Assembly (NCBI GenBank): GCA_027577595.1
Contig: JANBRJ010000144.1
Location: 1 to 26,919, forward strand
Length of the DNA: 26,919 bases
Direction: 5' to 3'
From: Coemansia sp. RSA 487
Lineage: Eukaryota > Kickxellomycota > Kickxellomycetes > Kickxellales > Kickxellaceae
The translations under genes and the position numbers were made by a program. Below the pieces are notes generated by a model that saw nothing but the letters and a program-made list of their open reading frames with translations, made no database searches and was not told the origin of the DNA. Numbering within the stretch: the stretch's first letter is position 1; each line of letters starts with the position of its first letter. Positions 26,503-26,919 of the stretch are shown here, in pieces.

Positions 26503-26778
26503 ATGGCTGAAGAAGCGTCGCGTGCAAAGGTGCTGGATGGCAAGATCGTGGCTGCATTCAAGGAGTTTGATCAAGTGAAGGTTTATAGGCAGGCATTCAA
26601 TATGCTCTATGCATCTGAGCAAGCTGCAATCCCGGCCAGGATCGAAAAGGCACAAAACGAGCTACGCAAAGTGGAGACTTGCGAAGCACAGCTTCAGGCG
26701 GAATACCAAGAGCTGCTTGGTCGCAGGAACGCGTTGACTGCAGAAATCGGTGCTGAACAGAGCTTTCAGCAAAAGTAA
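26503..26778 (+). CDS. Small coiled-coil protein, uncharacterised
   Basis: ATG-initiated frame of 91 codons in a good context (GATCATGGC). The product is helical and charged, with a heptad-like coiled coil over residues ~50-85 (ARIEKAQNELRKVETCEAQLQAEYQELL). No family recognised with confidence; size and character resemble small subunits of tethering or chaperone complexes (prefoldin-like, BLOC-1-like or kinetochore-type helical proteins), but nothing decides between them. No membrane segment or signal peptide is present. Confidence 0.6.
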   Translation: MAEEASRAKVLDGKIVAAFKEFDQVKVYRQAFNMLYASEQAAIPARIEKAQNELRKVETCEAQLQAEYQELLGRRNALTAEIGAEQSFQQK

Positions 26779-26848
26779 TGCTCAATCTTTAATTTTTCTG
26801 TTTTTGAAATGTTACCATGGTCTTTATTCACAATTGCATCAGTCGCTC

Positions 26849-26919
26849 TTAGCTGGCGCTGCTGGTCAAACATTCTACTGGTATCCATTTCCTAGTAGCG
26901 GCATCGAGCTTGTATAGCT
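26849..26919 (-). CDS. 3' end of a gene running in from the right edge (partial)
   Basis: On the minus strand one frame is open from the window edge and ends KLDAATRKWIPVECLTSSAS then TAA at 26849-26851. An AATAAA signal follows 20-25 bases past the stop (minus strand, 26823-26828), and the adjacent plus-strand gene ends at 26778, giving a normal convergent arrangement. Only 22 codons are visible, so no family can be named. Confidence 0.4.
   Translation of the reverse strand, partial: LYKLDAATRKWIPVECLTSSAS

Overview
The window looks like nuclear DNA from a fungus. The recognisable proteins are eukaryotic nuclear, nucleolar, mitochondrial and secretory factors: THO complex, FACT subunit Pob3 without an HMG box, Nog1, Faf1, TRAPP and an intramembrane PP2C. 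Several match fungal families best (Pob3, a YMR226C-type reductase, Pof1, Faf1). Reading frames are uninterrupted, with no clear introns inside coding regions, and leaders are T/C-rich. Together with a Fanzor nuclease gene this fits an early-diverging, intron-poor 'zygomycete' lineage such as Kickxellales; that placement is inference.

Layout. 1-1650: 5'-truncated, decayed Fanzor (eukaryotic TnpB-like RNA-guided nuclease) gene, followed by a short stretch that can fold into hairpins. 2317-8580: compact housekeeping block with THOC1/Hpr1 (+), NIPA-type Mg transporter (-), Nog1 GTPase (+) and an unknown nuclear-looking protein (-). 8.6-15.5 kb: visibly AT-rich, gene-poor island. It holds an inverted pair of ~135-bp repeats, an alternative-oxidase pseudogene, a perfect 13-bp-arm palindrome centred on CACGTG, and two paralogous ~72-75-residue genes of no recognised family that share both protein pattern and promoter. 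15.5-26.9 kb: a second housekeeping block with Faf1 (-), mitochondrial PP2C Ptc5/PDP (+), short-chain dehydrogenase (+), a one-TM unknown (+), a Pof1-like nucleotidyltransferase (-), a ~1.9-kb gap, Pob3 (+), TRAPPC2L/Tca17 (+), a small coiled-coil protein (+) and probably the tail of a gene on the minus strand.

The housekeeping genes do not form one pathway. Two act in ribosome assembly (Nog1 for 60S, Faf1 for 40S) and two in transcription (THOC1, Pob3), but they are dispersed. The material most worth a second look is the Fanzor relic and the AT-rich island, above all the pair of tiny paralogues with a conserved upstream element. All family calls are from reading motifs by eye; no database search was run.
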